This document shows positions 35,699 to 42,632 of a stretch of DNA of 64,000 nt, one piece after another. The position numbers and the translations under genes were made by a program. The stretch comes from Trueperaceae bacterium (GTDB taxonomy: Bacteria; Deinococcota; Deinococci; Deinococcales; Trueperaceae), in assembly GCA_036381595.1 (NCBI GenBank), contig DASVCN010000041.1:124001-188000 (forward strand), in the 5' to 3' direction. The notes under the pieces are model-generated. The model searched no databases, was not told the origin of the DNA, and saw only the letters and a list, made by a program, of their open reading frames with translations. Each line of letters begins with the position of its first letter. Position 1 is the first letter of the stretch.

Positions 35699-36517
35699 TC
35701 ACCCGAACGTCCGGCCCTCGTCACGGCGGTAACCGACGAGCGCCACCGCAAGGAAAAGGAGGGTGTAGCCGGCCAGTACCGCGAGGTGCAGGAGCGGATC
35801 ACCGCCCCGGTCTGCTCCGATGGTGCCGAGGGCGAGTTGGGAGTAGTGGTAGGGGGGCAGGAGGGGGGCGAACTGGCGGATGGCCTGGGGCAGAACGTCT
35901 ATCGGGATCCACAGGCCGGAGACGAAGGCCATCGGCAGGTAGACGAGGTTCAGGACGGCCGGGGCCGAGTTCGGACCCAGCAGGTAGCCGAACGCGAGGC
36001 CCATCATCGAGAACGGCAAAGCTCCGGCGAGGAGGGTGAGGAAGAGCTGCAGCCAGCCTAGAACGGGCAGCCGGACTCCGCCGACGAGGGCGCCGAGGGA
36101 GAAGAGCATCGTGATCACGAGGCCGCTGAAGAGCAGCGCCATCGCCAGCTTCGCCGCGAAGTAGACGAGGGGCGGCATCGGCGAGGCCCGTTTGAGCAGC
36201 ATCCAGCCCTGACCCCGCTCCACCGCGACCGCCACCCCGAAGCCGAAGAGGGCGCAACCGATCACGCCGAAAGCCCCGTAGGTGGCGAGCATGTAGGTGG
36301 TGAGCGACACGCCGGCGGTGTACTGACCGGCGAACGTCAGGCCGAAGATCACGTAGAACATGGCGGGGAAGACGAGGGTCGAGAGCGAGTACACCGGCAA
36401 GCGCCAGAGCTTGAGGAACTCGTACTTCGCCTCTTTGAGGAAGGCGAGGGCGCGCCGGCCGCGGCCCTTTCCGCTGTCGGCGACCGGAGACGCCGCCCTG
36501 TTCGTTAGTAGGGCCAT
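35699..36517 (-). CDS. ABC-2-type transporter permease
   Basis: A 272-residue membrane protein with six predicted spans. It has a cytoplasmic N-terminus, the first span LPVYSLSTLVFPAMFYVIFGLTF, and the family-typical LNLVYLPMAFVSGLWIPIDVLPQAIRQFAPLLPPYHYSQLALG near the C-terminus. This is the pattern of ABC-2 exporters of the DrrB/NodJ type. It pairs with the ATPase gene, whose stop overlaps its ATG by one base. The exported molecule is unknown: a drug, lipid or antimicrobial. Confidence 0.88.
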   Translation of the reverse strand: MALLTNRAASPVADSGKGRGRRALAFLKEAKYEFLKLWRLPVYSLSTLVFPAMFYVIFGLTFAGQYTAGVSLTTYMLATYGAFGVIGCALFGFGVAVAVERGQGWMLLKRASPMPPLVYFAAKLAMALLFSGLVITMLFSLGALVGGVRLPVLGWLQLFLTLLAGALPFSMMGLAFGYLLGPNSAPAVLNLVYLPMAFVSGLWIPIDVLPQAIRQFAPLLPPYHYSQLALGTIGADRGGDPLLHLAVLAGYTLLFLAVALVGYRRDEGRTFG

Positions 36518-37449
36518 CAGGCGGCCATCCCTTCATCCCGATCACCGGACACGTCTGTGAGGGCGAGGAACGCATCTTCCAGTGCGGCACGGCCGACCTC
36601 TAGCGCGCCCAGTTCAGGGTCCTCGTCCAGCAACCTCCGCACTACTGGTTCGGCCCTCGTGGCAAGGATCTCCAGGGACTCTCCGATCATCCGAGCCGTC
36701 GTAACTCCTGGCCACGTCGCCACCGTTCCAGGTTCCACCCGGCTCACGCAGCGGATCCTGGCTCCGGCGGTCCTGCTCTTGATCTCCTCCTTCGTTCCCT
36801 GGGCGATCACCCGGCCGGCATCCAGCACGACGGCGCGGTCGGCGAGGGCGTCAGCCTCCTCCAGGTAGTGGGTGGTCAGTAGAACGGAGCGGCCTTCGCC
36901 GGTGAACTCCCGTACCTGGCGCCAGAAGGCGCGTCGCGACTCGACATCGAGTCCGACCGTTGGTTCGTCGAGGAAGAGCAGCCGGGGGTTTCCGCAGATG
37001 GCCAGCGCGAACAGCAGTCGCTGCCGCTGACCACCCGAGAGCCGGCCGAAGAGGCGTTCCTCGAACCCACCCAGTCCCGCCCTGCCGATGGTTTCCTCGA
37101 GAGGAAGCGGCCTCGGGTAGTAACTGGAGAAGAGGTCGACGAGCTCACGTACCCGGAGCGTATCGGGGACGCCGGACGACTGGAGCATGACGCCGACCCG
37201 GGCGCTGTTCTCGGGGTCGCGCGGATCGCCTCCGAAGAGCCGGACCCTCCCGACCGTGGGCCGGATGATCCCCAGGAGCAGGCTCACGAGGGTCGTCTTG
37301 CCCGCACCGTTAGGGCCCAGCAGGGCGACGACCTCGCCGGCGCCCATCTCGAAGTCGACGTCCGCAAGCGCCCGAACCGGGCCGTACGAGCGGCTCACCG
37401 CCGACATCGTGGCCATAGGTTCTGCACCGTCTACTGGTGTGATCGACAT
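36517..37449 (-). CDS. ABC transporter ATP-binding protein (exporter type)
   Basis: A 310-residue ATPase. Walker A is GPNGAGKTT, the ABC signature is RLSGGQRQRLLFALAI, Walker B is LLFLDEPTVGLDVESRR, and the switch histidine is in TTHYLEEAD. The C-terminal 90 residues form a DrrA-like extension. The ATG at 37447-37449 has AGGAGG just upstream and is preferred over an ATG ten codons earlier. It heads an operon with the permease, kinase and response regulator, all on the minus strand. Confidence 0.92.
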   Translation of the reverse strand: MSITPVDGAEPMATMSAVSRSYGPVRALADVDFEMGAGEVVALLGPNGAGKTTLVSLLLGIIRPTVGRVRLFGGDPRDPENSARVGVMLQSSGVPDTLRVRELVDLFSSYYPRPLPLEETIGRAGLGGFEERLFGRLSGGQRQRLLFALAICGNPRLLFLDEPTVGLDVESRRAFWRQVREFTGEGRSVLLTTHYLEEADALADRAVVLDAGRVIAQGTKEEIKSRTAGARIRCVSRVEPGTVATWPGVTTARMIGESLEILATRAEPVVRRLLDEDPELGALEVGRAALEDAFLALTDVSGDRDEGMAA

Positions 37450-37521
37450 GTTTCCTCCTTCTGCCCGAGCATCCCCCACGATGGAGTTCCCGTAACATTG
37501 AGGGTCGTCATCAGCTCCGGT

Positions 37522-37533
37522 TGACAGTTGTCA
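37522..37533. promoter_or_regulatory. Palindrome upstream of the ABC exporter operon
   Basis: TGACAGTTGTCA is a perfect inverted repeat (five-base arms, two-base spacer). It lies 73 bases before the exporter ATPase start, in the gap behind the M23 peptidase gene. It could be an operator for the exporter operon. No confident -35/-10 pair was recognised around it. Confidence 0.3.
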
Positions 37534-37549
37534 TATTTGCCGCACGCCG

Positions 37550-38209
37550 CTAGGGCGGCGGCCGGTCGATGAGCAGGGGGAGAGGGTCTATCGCGTTCCA
37601 GTCGCACCCGCCCTGGCCGCTAGCGTAGACGCCGAAGTGCAGGTGGGGCGGGGTACCGGCGGCGTTGCCGCTGTTGCCGACGTAACCGGGGACGGTGTCG
37701 TCGTCGACCCACTGACCCTCCCTTATGTCGGCGAAGCTGTCGAGATGGGCGTAGTAGTGGCGGTGACCGCCGGCTGCGACCACGATCACGACGTTCCCGC
37801 CCCGGCGCTGATCCCCGATCCGGTAGACGAAGCCCGGAGCGGCTGCCAGGACGGGCGTGCCCACGGGCGCGAAGATATCCTGGCCCTCGTGGGCACTGCC
37901 GCCGTCGCGGGGACCTCCCCAGGTGTCGGCTACAGATCTCACGCCCACTCAGGGTAGGGGCATCAGCAGGACGGCGTCGGGCTCGGGCGGCACGGCGGCG
38001 ACGTAGGCGGGGAAGACCTCACGGTAGCGGGCCCGCCGCGCCAGGTCGGGAGCTTCGGCCGGGTTCGTCGCTGTCACGGGTTCCTGGCGCCGTTCCCTCG
38101 CGGGGCAGGTGAAGGGAATCTGGGTCACGCCGTCGGGCAGCACCTGGCCCAGGGCAAGGTTGGGCGCTGCCATACAGAGGCAGAGAAGAGCGCCCCGAAG
38201 CGATGGCAT
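37550..38209 (-). pseudogene. M23 (LytM-type) peptidase gene split by an in-frame TGA
   Basis: Two adjacent pieces share one reading frame. The upstream piece has a signal-peptide-like start (MPSLRGALLCLCMAAPNLALG) and runs to LLMPLP, where TGA lies at 37949-37951. The downstream piece continues in the same frame with VGVRSVADTWG and carries the full M23 catalytic motifs: HEGQDIFAPVGTPVLAAAPG, HYYAHLD and HLHFG. Intact relatives read straight through a similar MPV-x-G-V-x-x-x-DTWG junction, so one sense codon appears to have become a stop. Without its signal peptide the catalytic half would stay in the cytoplasm. Alternatives are a sequencing error or translation restart at the GTG that directly follows the stop. 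Confidence 0.7.
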
Positions 38210-38356
38210 GCCCAGATAGTAGGGCATCGGGGGGTCGTTCCGTGGTAGCGACCGGTGGTGCCGGATGCGGGGAGCCGCCACTCCTGCCGACGCTCAGCGC
38301 TAGAATCTGCCATCTGACGGGAGCACCGCAGTCAGCAGAAGGGATCGTGGGAAGCG

Positions 38357-38749
38357 ATGATCGACTTCGTCGGCACCATTTCAGTGTTCGTCAAGGACCA
38401 GGACCGCGCCAAGGCCTTCTACACGGAGAAGCTGGGCTTCGAGCTGAAGGTGGAGGCTCCGCTAGGCCCGGGTTCGAGCGCGAGGTGGATAGCCGTCGCG
38501 CCGCCTGCCGGGCAAACGGAACTGATCCTCTACCTGATGGACGAGAACTGGCAGCATTACGCTCAGACGATGGGCAAGACACAGTCGATCACGCTCGCCG
38601 TGACCGACATGAAGTCGACGCACGAGGAGCTGCTCGAGCGGGGAGTGAAGTTCCTGCACGACCCCGACCCCCAGCCGTGGGGAACCTACGCGACGATAGA
38701 AGACTCCGAAGGCAACAGGTTGATGCTGGTCGAGCAGCGCGGCGGCTGA
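38357..38749 (+). CDS. VOC-family (glyoxalase-like) protein
   Basis: A 130-residue vicinal-oxygen-chelate domain protein. It has two beta-alpha-beta-beta-beta halves: GTISVFVKDQDRAKAFYTEKLGFELK...ELILYLM and SITLAVTDMKSTHEELLERGVKFLHDP...ATIEDSEGNRLMLVEQ. The terminal E-D-x-x-G-N-x-L-x-L-V-E motif usually supplies a metal ligand. This resembles the lactoylglutathione-lyase/fosfomycin-resistance-like group, but substrates cannot be predicted. It stands alone; the gene to the left is the broken M23 gene on the other strand. Confidence 0.85.
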   Translation: MIDFVGTISVFVKDQDRAKAFYTEKLGFELKVEAPLGPGSSARWIAVAPPAGQTELILYLMDENWQHYAQTMGKTQSITLAVTDMKSTHEELLERGVKFLHDPDPQPWGTYATIEDSEGNRLMLVEQRGG

Positions 38750-38840
38750 CTACGCCTCCTCGCGAACGACCTCGTGAACGTCCCCGAGACCAGGCTTTCT
38801 GTCATTCGGGAGTGCCGATCAGGTGCGAGAGCGCGGGCGT

Positions 38841-39362
38841 TCAGCCGCTTCGCCCGATGAGCCAGACGAGTTCTTCGGGCGTTTCGATGACGTAGAGGAG
38901 GATCGTTCCGCCCTCCATATCTGCGAAGATGTGCCGGGTATGAGTCTCATCGCCTACCGTTCGCTCGCTTCGGCTCTGCTGGAAGTAGCCGGCCAGGGCG
39001 AAACTGTTGGTCAGCTGGTGGACTTGAGCCGGGAACAGTCGTGCGGCCACTCCGCGAGCCGTGTAAGCCTCCCAATCGCCGTAAGCGCCGGCGCCCTCGA
39101 CCTTGGCGAGGAGCGACGGTGGGATCTGACCCATGACCCGGTAGCTGCCAGAGGGCAACCGGATGGCGGGATCGAGTTGTGCCGATGCCGCAGCGACGGT
39201 GACGACCTCGGCAAGGAGCTGGGCGCAGGCGGTGCCGCCGACGACGGTCAGGATCAGGGCCGCTGCGAGCGTACGCTGGATGCGCGGGATGGACACTTTC
39301 CGGCTTCTCGGCATGGGCAGAGAGTAGAGCAGGACCGGGCTGCGTGGCATGAGGAAGTTCAT
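38841..39362 (-). CDS. Hypothetical secreted protein
   Basis: I do not recognise this gene. The 173-residue product has an N-terminal segment RTLAAALILTVVGGTACAQ that fits a Sec signal peptide with cleavage after A-C-A. The mature part (about 125 residues) contains DPAIRLPSGSYRVMGQIPP and ends HIFADMEGGTILLYVIETPEELVWLIGRSG. No Cys pairs, repeats or catalytic motifs stand out. Translation may instead begin at a downstream ATG (MPRSRKVSIPRIQRTL). It lies alone between oppositely oriented small genes; the reading frame and signal peptide make it likely to be real. Confidence 0.6.
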   Translation of the reverse strand: MNFLMPRSPVLLYSLPMPRSRKVSIPRIQRTLAAALILTVVGGTACAQLLAEVVTVAAASAQLDPAIRLPSGSYRVMGQIPPSLLAKVEGAGAYGDWEAYTARGVAARLFPAQVHQLTNSFALAGYFQQSRSERTVGDETHTRHIFADMEGGTILLYVIETPEELVWLIGRSG

Positions 39363-39442
39363 CCCGGTCGTCCCGACCGGCCTGCACCATCCAGGTGCGC
39401 TGGCCGGGGAGGCGGGCTTCCCGAAGGAGGGAGGGGCAAGGC

Positions 39443-39793
39443 TTGAGAGTCATACCGACACTCGTCCACGGAGTAGTCGACTACGTCGTGGCTGCTCTGC
39501 TGTTAGCGGCGCCGTGGCTGCTTGGGTTCTCCCGAGGGGGTGCCGAGACCTGGGTGACCGTCGCTTTCGGCGTCGGCGTACTTCTCTACAGTTCGGTCAC
39601 CGACTACGAGGTCGGCGTCTGGCGGCGCCTGGCCATGCCGGGCCACCTGGGCCTGGACCTGTTCACAGGAGTGCTGCTCGGACTCTCACCCTGGCTCTTC
39701 GCTTTCGCCGACACCATCCGGTGGCCACACCTGGTCATCGGACTCTTCTCGATCGTCGCTTCGCTCACCACCCGCGCCGTTCCTGAAAGCTAG
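39443..39793 (+). CDS. SPW-repeat membrane protein
   Basis: A 116-residue integral membrane protein with four hydrophobic helices in two similar halves. The first half has HGVVDYVVAALLLAAPWLLGFSRGG and the second GHLGLDLFTGVLLGLSPWLFAFADT. The paired A/S-P-W-L-x-x-F motifs are the mark of the SPW family, whose function is unknown. I take the TTG at 39443 as the start because a GGAGGGAGGG stretch lies just upstream and homologues begin near the HG-x-x-DY motif; earlier starts overlap the divergent gene. It is followed by a 160-base gap with a possible gene remnant. Confidence 0.75.
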   Translation: MRVIPTLVHGVVDYVVAALLLAAPWLLGFSRGGAETWVTVAFGVGVLLYSSVTDYEVGVWRRLAMPGHLGLDLFTGVLLGLSPWLFAFADTIRWPHLVIGLFSIVASLTTRAVPES

Positions 39794-39953
39794 TCGCCGC
39801 GTCGTGTTATCAAGTCCGGGGCCACGGGGAGGGCGGGCTGGAGGGAAATGATCGACTACATCTGGCGAACCGTGCTACTGGTCCGCACGACGGACACTTC
39901 GCGGGCCTCTACGGGAACGAGATAGTGCTCGTCGAACCGGAAGAGGTCTCTTC

Positions 39954-40319
39954 ATGAACGATCTTCGAGTAAACACCGTCTTCATCCCGGTGAGCGACAT
40001 GGAGCGATCCCGAGCCTGGTACGAGCGGGTGCTCGGACTGGAGGCGGTAGCCGACTGGGGTGAATACCTCGACATGCGCTTCCTGGCCGGCTCCTCTGAG
40101 CAAGCCACTATCACGCTGCACCGGGTCGACGAGGTCCCGCCCCCCGGGACGGACGACTTCAACCTCACTTCCCCGCAGCCGGAGCGAGTGCGGCGAGAGC
40201 TGGCGGAGATGGGGGAGCGGGTGACGGAGCCGAAGGCGCTCGGGGAGTTCGTCTACTTCGAACTGCTCGACCCGGACGGTAACGAGATCTCCATAATCGG
40301 ACGGGCCGCCGGCCGCTGA
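39954..40319 (+). CDS. VOC-family (glyoxalase-like) protein
   Basis: A 121-residue vicinal-oxygen-chelate protein. It has the first half VNTVFIPVSDMERSRAWYERVLGLEAVADWG...ATITLHRVDE and the second half DFNLTSPQPERVRRELAEMGERVTEPKALGEFVYFELLDPDGNEISIIG. The F-x-D-P-D-G-N-E-I-x-I-I motif is typical of the bleomycin-resistance/dioxygenase fold. It is unrelated in detail to the VOC gene at 38357. The MocA-family gene follows after 31 bases, so the two may be cotranscribed. The substrate is unknown. Confidence 0.85.
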   Translation: MNDLRVNTVFIPVSDMERSRAWYERVLGLEAVADWGEYLDMRFLAGSSEQATITLHRVDEVPPPGTDDFNLTSPQPERVRRELAEMGERVTEPKALGEFVYFELLDPDGNEISIIGRAAGR

Positions 40320-40350
40320 AACAGCGACGTTGGTGACGTAATATCGCCGC

Positions 40351-41412
40351 ATGCCTAAACGCTTGCGGGTCGCACTCATAGGGGCGGGCCGGATCGGAGC
40401 CGGGCACGCCCGTCGGCTGGCATCGATCCCGGACTGTCAGCTCGTCACCGTCGTCGACAACGATATGGAGCGGGCGAGGCAGGTCGCGCAGCCTCTCGGC
40501 GCCGGCTTCTCCACCGACTACCGGGAGGTTCTCGCCGACCGCGATGTGGACGCGGTTGCGATCGCGACCCAGGTGGGCAGCCACGTAGAACTGGCGGTGG
40601 CGGCTGCCCAAACCGGCAAGCCGTTCTTCGTCGAGAAGCCTCTCGCTCACGATCTCGAGGCAGGGTGGCGGGTGGTCGAAGCGGTGGAACGAACAGGAAC
40701 TCCAGCCATGGTGGGATTCCATCGGCGTTTCGACCCTCCTTACGTGGAGGCGCGCAAGCGGCTCCGCTCCGGGGAGCTCGGACGCCTCGAGGGGTACCGA
40801 GCGGTCGCCCGGGATCCATATCCACCCGCCCTCGAATACCTCATCACCAGTGGCGACCTCCTGGTCGACATGGGCATCCACGACCTCGACTGCGCTCGCT
40901 TCCTGGTCGGCGAGGTCGCAGAGGTGAGCGCCATCGGTTCGGCCCTCGCAGTGCCGGAACTGGCACCGCACGGCCTGTTCGACACGGCCGTGGCTACTCT
41001 GCGTTTCGAGAACGGGGCAGTAGGCACGCTCGAGGTCGCACTACGCACCGCCTACGGTTACGAGATACGCACCGAAGTGCTCGGTGAGCGCGGCAGGCTC
41101 CACCTGGAGATCGACCGCCAGCCCGACCTCCTGGTCTACGACGAGCGGGGCGGCGGCTTCGACCGGCCCCGGAGCTTCGAGGAGCGCTTCGGACCCGCCT
41201 ATCAGCGCGAACTGGAGGCGTTCGTCTCCAACGTACTCGAGGACGTTCCCCTCGATCCGGCGCCACGCGAGGCGTGGTTGAGCCTGCGGCTCGCACTGGC
41301 AGCCCAGCACTCGCTCAAGGGCGGCGAGACGGTGAGGGTCGAGGAGTTCGCTCCCCTGCCCTCGGGCGGCGCCACCTCGCCGGGCAGCACATCCGGCGCG
41401 AATCTGAATTGA
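40351..41412 (+). CDS. Gfo/Idh/MocA-family oxidoreductase (inositol 2-dehydrogenase-like)
   Basis: A 353-residue NAD(P)-dependent dehydrogenase. The N-terminal Rossmann motif is VALIGAGRIGAGHARRL. The catalytic lysine is in the family motif FFVEKPLAHDLEAG. Further on are GFHRRFDPPYVEARKRL and the substrate/proton-relay region DMGIHDLDCARFLVGEV. These details match the inositol dehydrogenase (IolG) subgroup, and a second paralogue lies in the iol operon at 49633. It precedes the ABC importer operon; the importer's -35 element overlaps its stop codon. It may act on a different inositol stereoisomer or a related polyol. Confidence 0.87.
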   Translation: MPKRLRVALIGAGRIGAGHARRLASIPDCQLVTVVDNDMERARQVAQPLGAGFSTDYREVLADRDVDAVAIATQVGSHVELAVAAAQTGKPFFVEKPLAHDLEAGWRVVEAVERTGTPAMVGFHRRFDPPYVEARKRLRSGELGRLEGYRAVARDPYPPALEYLITSGDLLVDMGIHDLDCARFLVGEVAEVSAIGSALAVPELAPHGLFDTAVATLRFENGAVGTLEVALRTAYGYEIRTEVLGERGRLHLEIDRQPDLLVYDERGGGFDRPRSFEERFGPAYQRELEAFVSNVLEDVPLDPAPREAWLSLRLALAAQHSLKGGETVRVEEFAPLPSGGATSPGSTSGANLN

Positions 41413-41437
41413 CACCCGCCGGGGACCGTCTTATCCT
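41409..41437 (+). promoter_or_regulatory. Sigma70-type promoter of the ABC importer operon
   Basis: A perfect -35 TTGACA (41409-41414) and a -10 TATCCT (41432-41437) are separated by exactly 17 bases. The -35 overlaps the stop codon of the upstream MocA-family gene. A GGAGG ribosome-binding site precedes the first importer gene at 41509, leaving a leader of about 65 bases that contains a GGGG-CCCC hairpin. Confidence 0.6.
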
Positions 41438-41508
41438 GCTCCTGTAGCCATAAACGAATACCATCAACGCGTCGGAAAGTAGGGGCCTCGAGTCCCCTGG
41501 AGGTAACG

Positions 41509-42516
41509 ATGAAGCGTATTACCCTCGTAGCGGCCATCCTTCTCCTGCTGAGCGGCGCAGCCATGGCGCAGACCCTGAACGTGCTGTGCAGCCCCGACCT
41601 GGCCTGGTGCGAAGCGCTGGGACCGGCCTACGAAGAGGCGACCGGCAACGAACTGGAGTTCGTCCGGCTGAGCTCGAGCGAGGCGCTTGCCCGCATCCGT
41701 GCCGAAGCCGCCAACCCGGTGTTCGACGTTTGGTTCGGGGGTACCGGCGATCCGCACCTGGTGGCGTTCAACGAGGGCCTCACCGAGTTCTACAAGCCGT
41801 CCAGTTGGGACCAGCTCATCCCCAGCCTCACCCGGGCGGTAGGTGAGACCTACATCCCGCTCTACACGGGCGCCATCGGTTTCACCGTGAACGAGGGCGT
41901 GCTGGAGGAGGAAGGCCTCGAAGTCCCGCGCTGCTGGGAGGACCTCACCGACCCCGGCTTCAAGAACCTGCTCGCCATGCCCGACCCCAACTCCTCGGGC
42001 ACCGCCTACACGATCATCGCGACGCTCGTGCAGATCATGGGCGAGGAGCAGGCGTTCGAGTATCTGGCCGCGCTCCACCAGAACATCCAGCAGTACACCC
42101 GGTCGGGGAGCGCCCCTGGCCAACTGGCCGGTCGCGGTGATGTCGCGGTCGCGATCCAGTTCATGCACGACGGGGTCAAGTTCGCCCAGGAAGGGTTCCC
42201 GGTAACCACCGTCGCTCCATGCGAGGGCACCGGCTACGAGATCGGCGGGCTCAGCCTCATCGCCAATGCGCCTCACCGCGACGCCGCCATCGAGTTCATC
42301 GAATGGGCCCTCACGCCCGAGGCGCAGACGATCGCAGCGCAGCAGGGCAACTCGTTCCAGATCCAGTCGAATCAGGCGACCCCGGTACACCCGGCTTCGC
42401 CGCAGCTGAGCGAGATCAACCTGATCGACTACGACTTCGAGAAGTACGGCAGCCCCGAGGTGCGCGACAGCCTCGTGCAACGCTGGACGAACGAGATCTT
42501 CCCACTGCCCCGCTGA
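41509..42516 (+). CDS. ABC transporter periplasmic substrate-binding protein (Fbp/Afu type)
   Basis: A 335-residue exported binding protein with a clear signal peptide (MKRITLVAAILLLLSGAAMA, cleavage before QTLNVLC). The mature part has LSSSEALARIRAEAANPVFDVWFGGTGDPHLVAF, YTGAIGFTVNEGVL, CWEDLTDPGFKNLLAMPDPNSSGTAYT and SLIANAPHRDAAIEFIEWALTPEAQ. This is the family often annotated as iron(III)-binding, but its members also bind thiamine, aminoethylphosphonate, sugar phosphates (AfuA) and other small anions. I do not see the paired tyrosines typical of iron binders near the C-terminus. With a neighbouring phosphatase, a phosphorylated ligand is more likely than iron. Confidence 0.88.
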   Translation: MKRITLVAAILLLLSGAAMAQTLNVLCSPDLAWCEALGPAYEEATGNELEFVRLSSSEALARIRAEAANPVFDVWFGGTGDPHLVAFNEGLTEFYKPSSWDQLIPSLTRAVGETYIPLYTGAIGFTVNEGVLEEEGLEVPRCWEDLTDPGFKNLLAMPDPNSSGTAYTIIATLVQIMGEEQAFEYLAALHQNIQQYTRSGSAPGQLAGRGDVAVAIQFMHDGVKFAQEGFPVTTVAPCEGTGYEIGGLSLIANAPHRDAAIEFIEWALTPEAQTIAAQQGNSFQIQSNQATPVHPASPQLSEINLIDYDFEKYGSPEVRDSLVQRWTNEIFPLPR

Positions 42517-42632
42517 GCACGAACACCTGAGCAGTCGGCGTCCCTTCCCGGAACTACCGGGCGGGGGCGCCTCACGATTTTCGAGGGCTTGCGCTTTCGA
42601 GGGAGTCCGCCGCAAACCGACAGGAGCAGCAG

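Noticed and set aside
37946-37951. In-frame TGA of the M23 gene considered as selenocysteine
   Set aside because: No SECIS-like hairpin was recognised after it, the site is not a catalytic cysteine position in the family, and no selenocysteine genes are seen.
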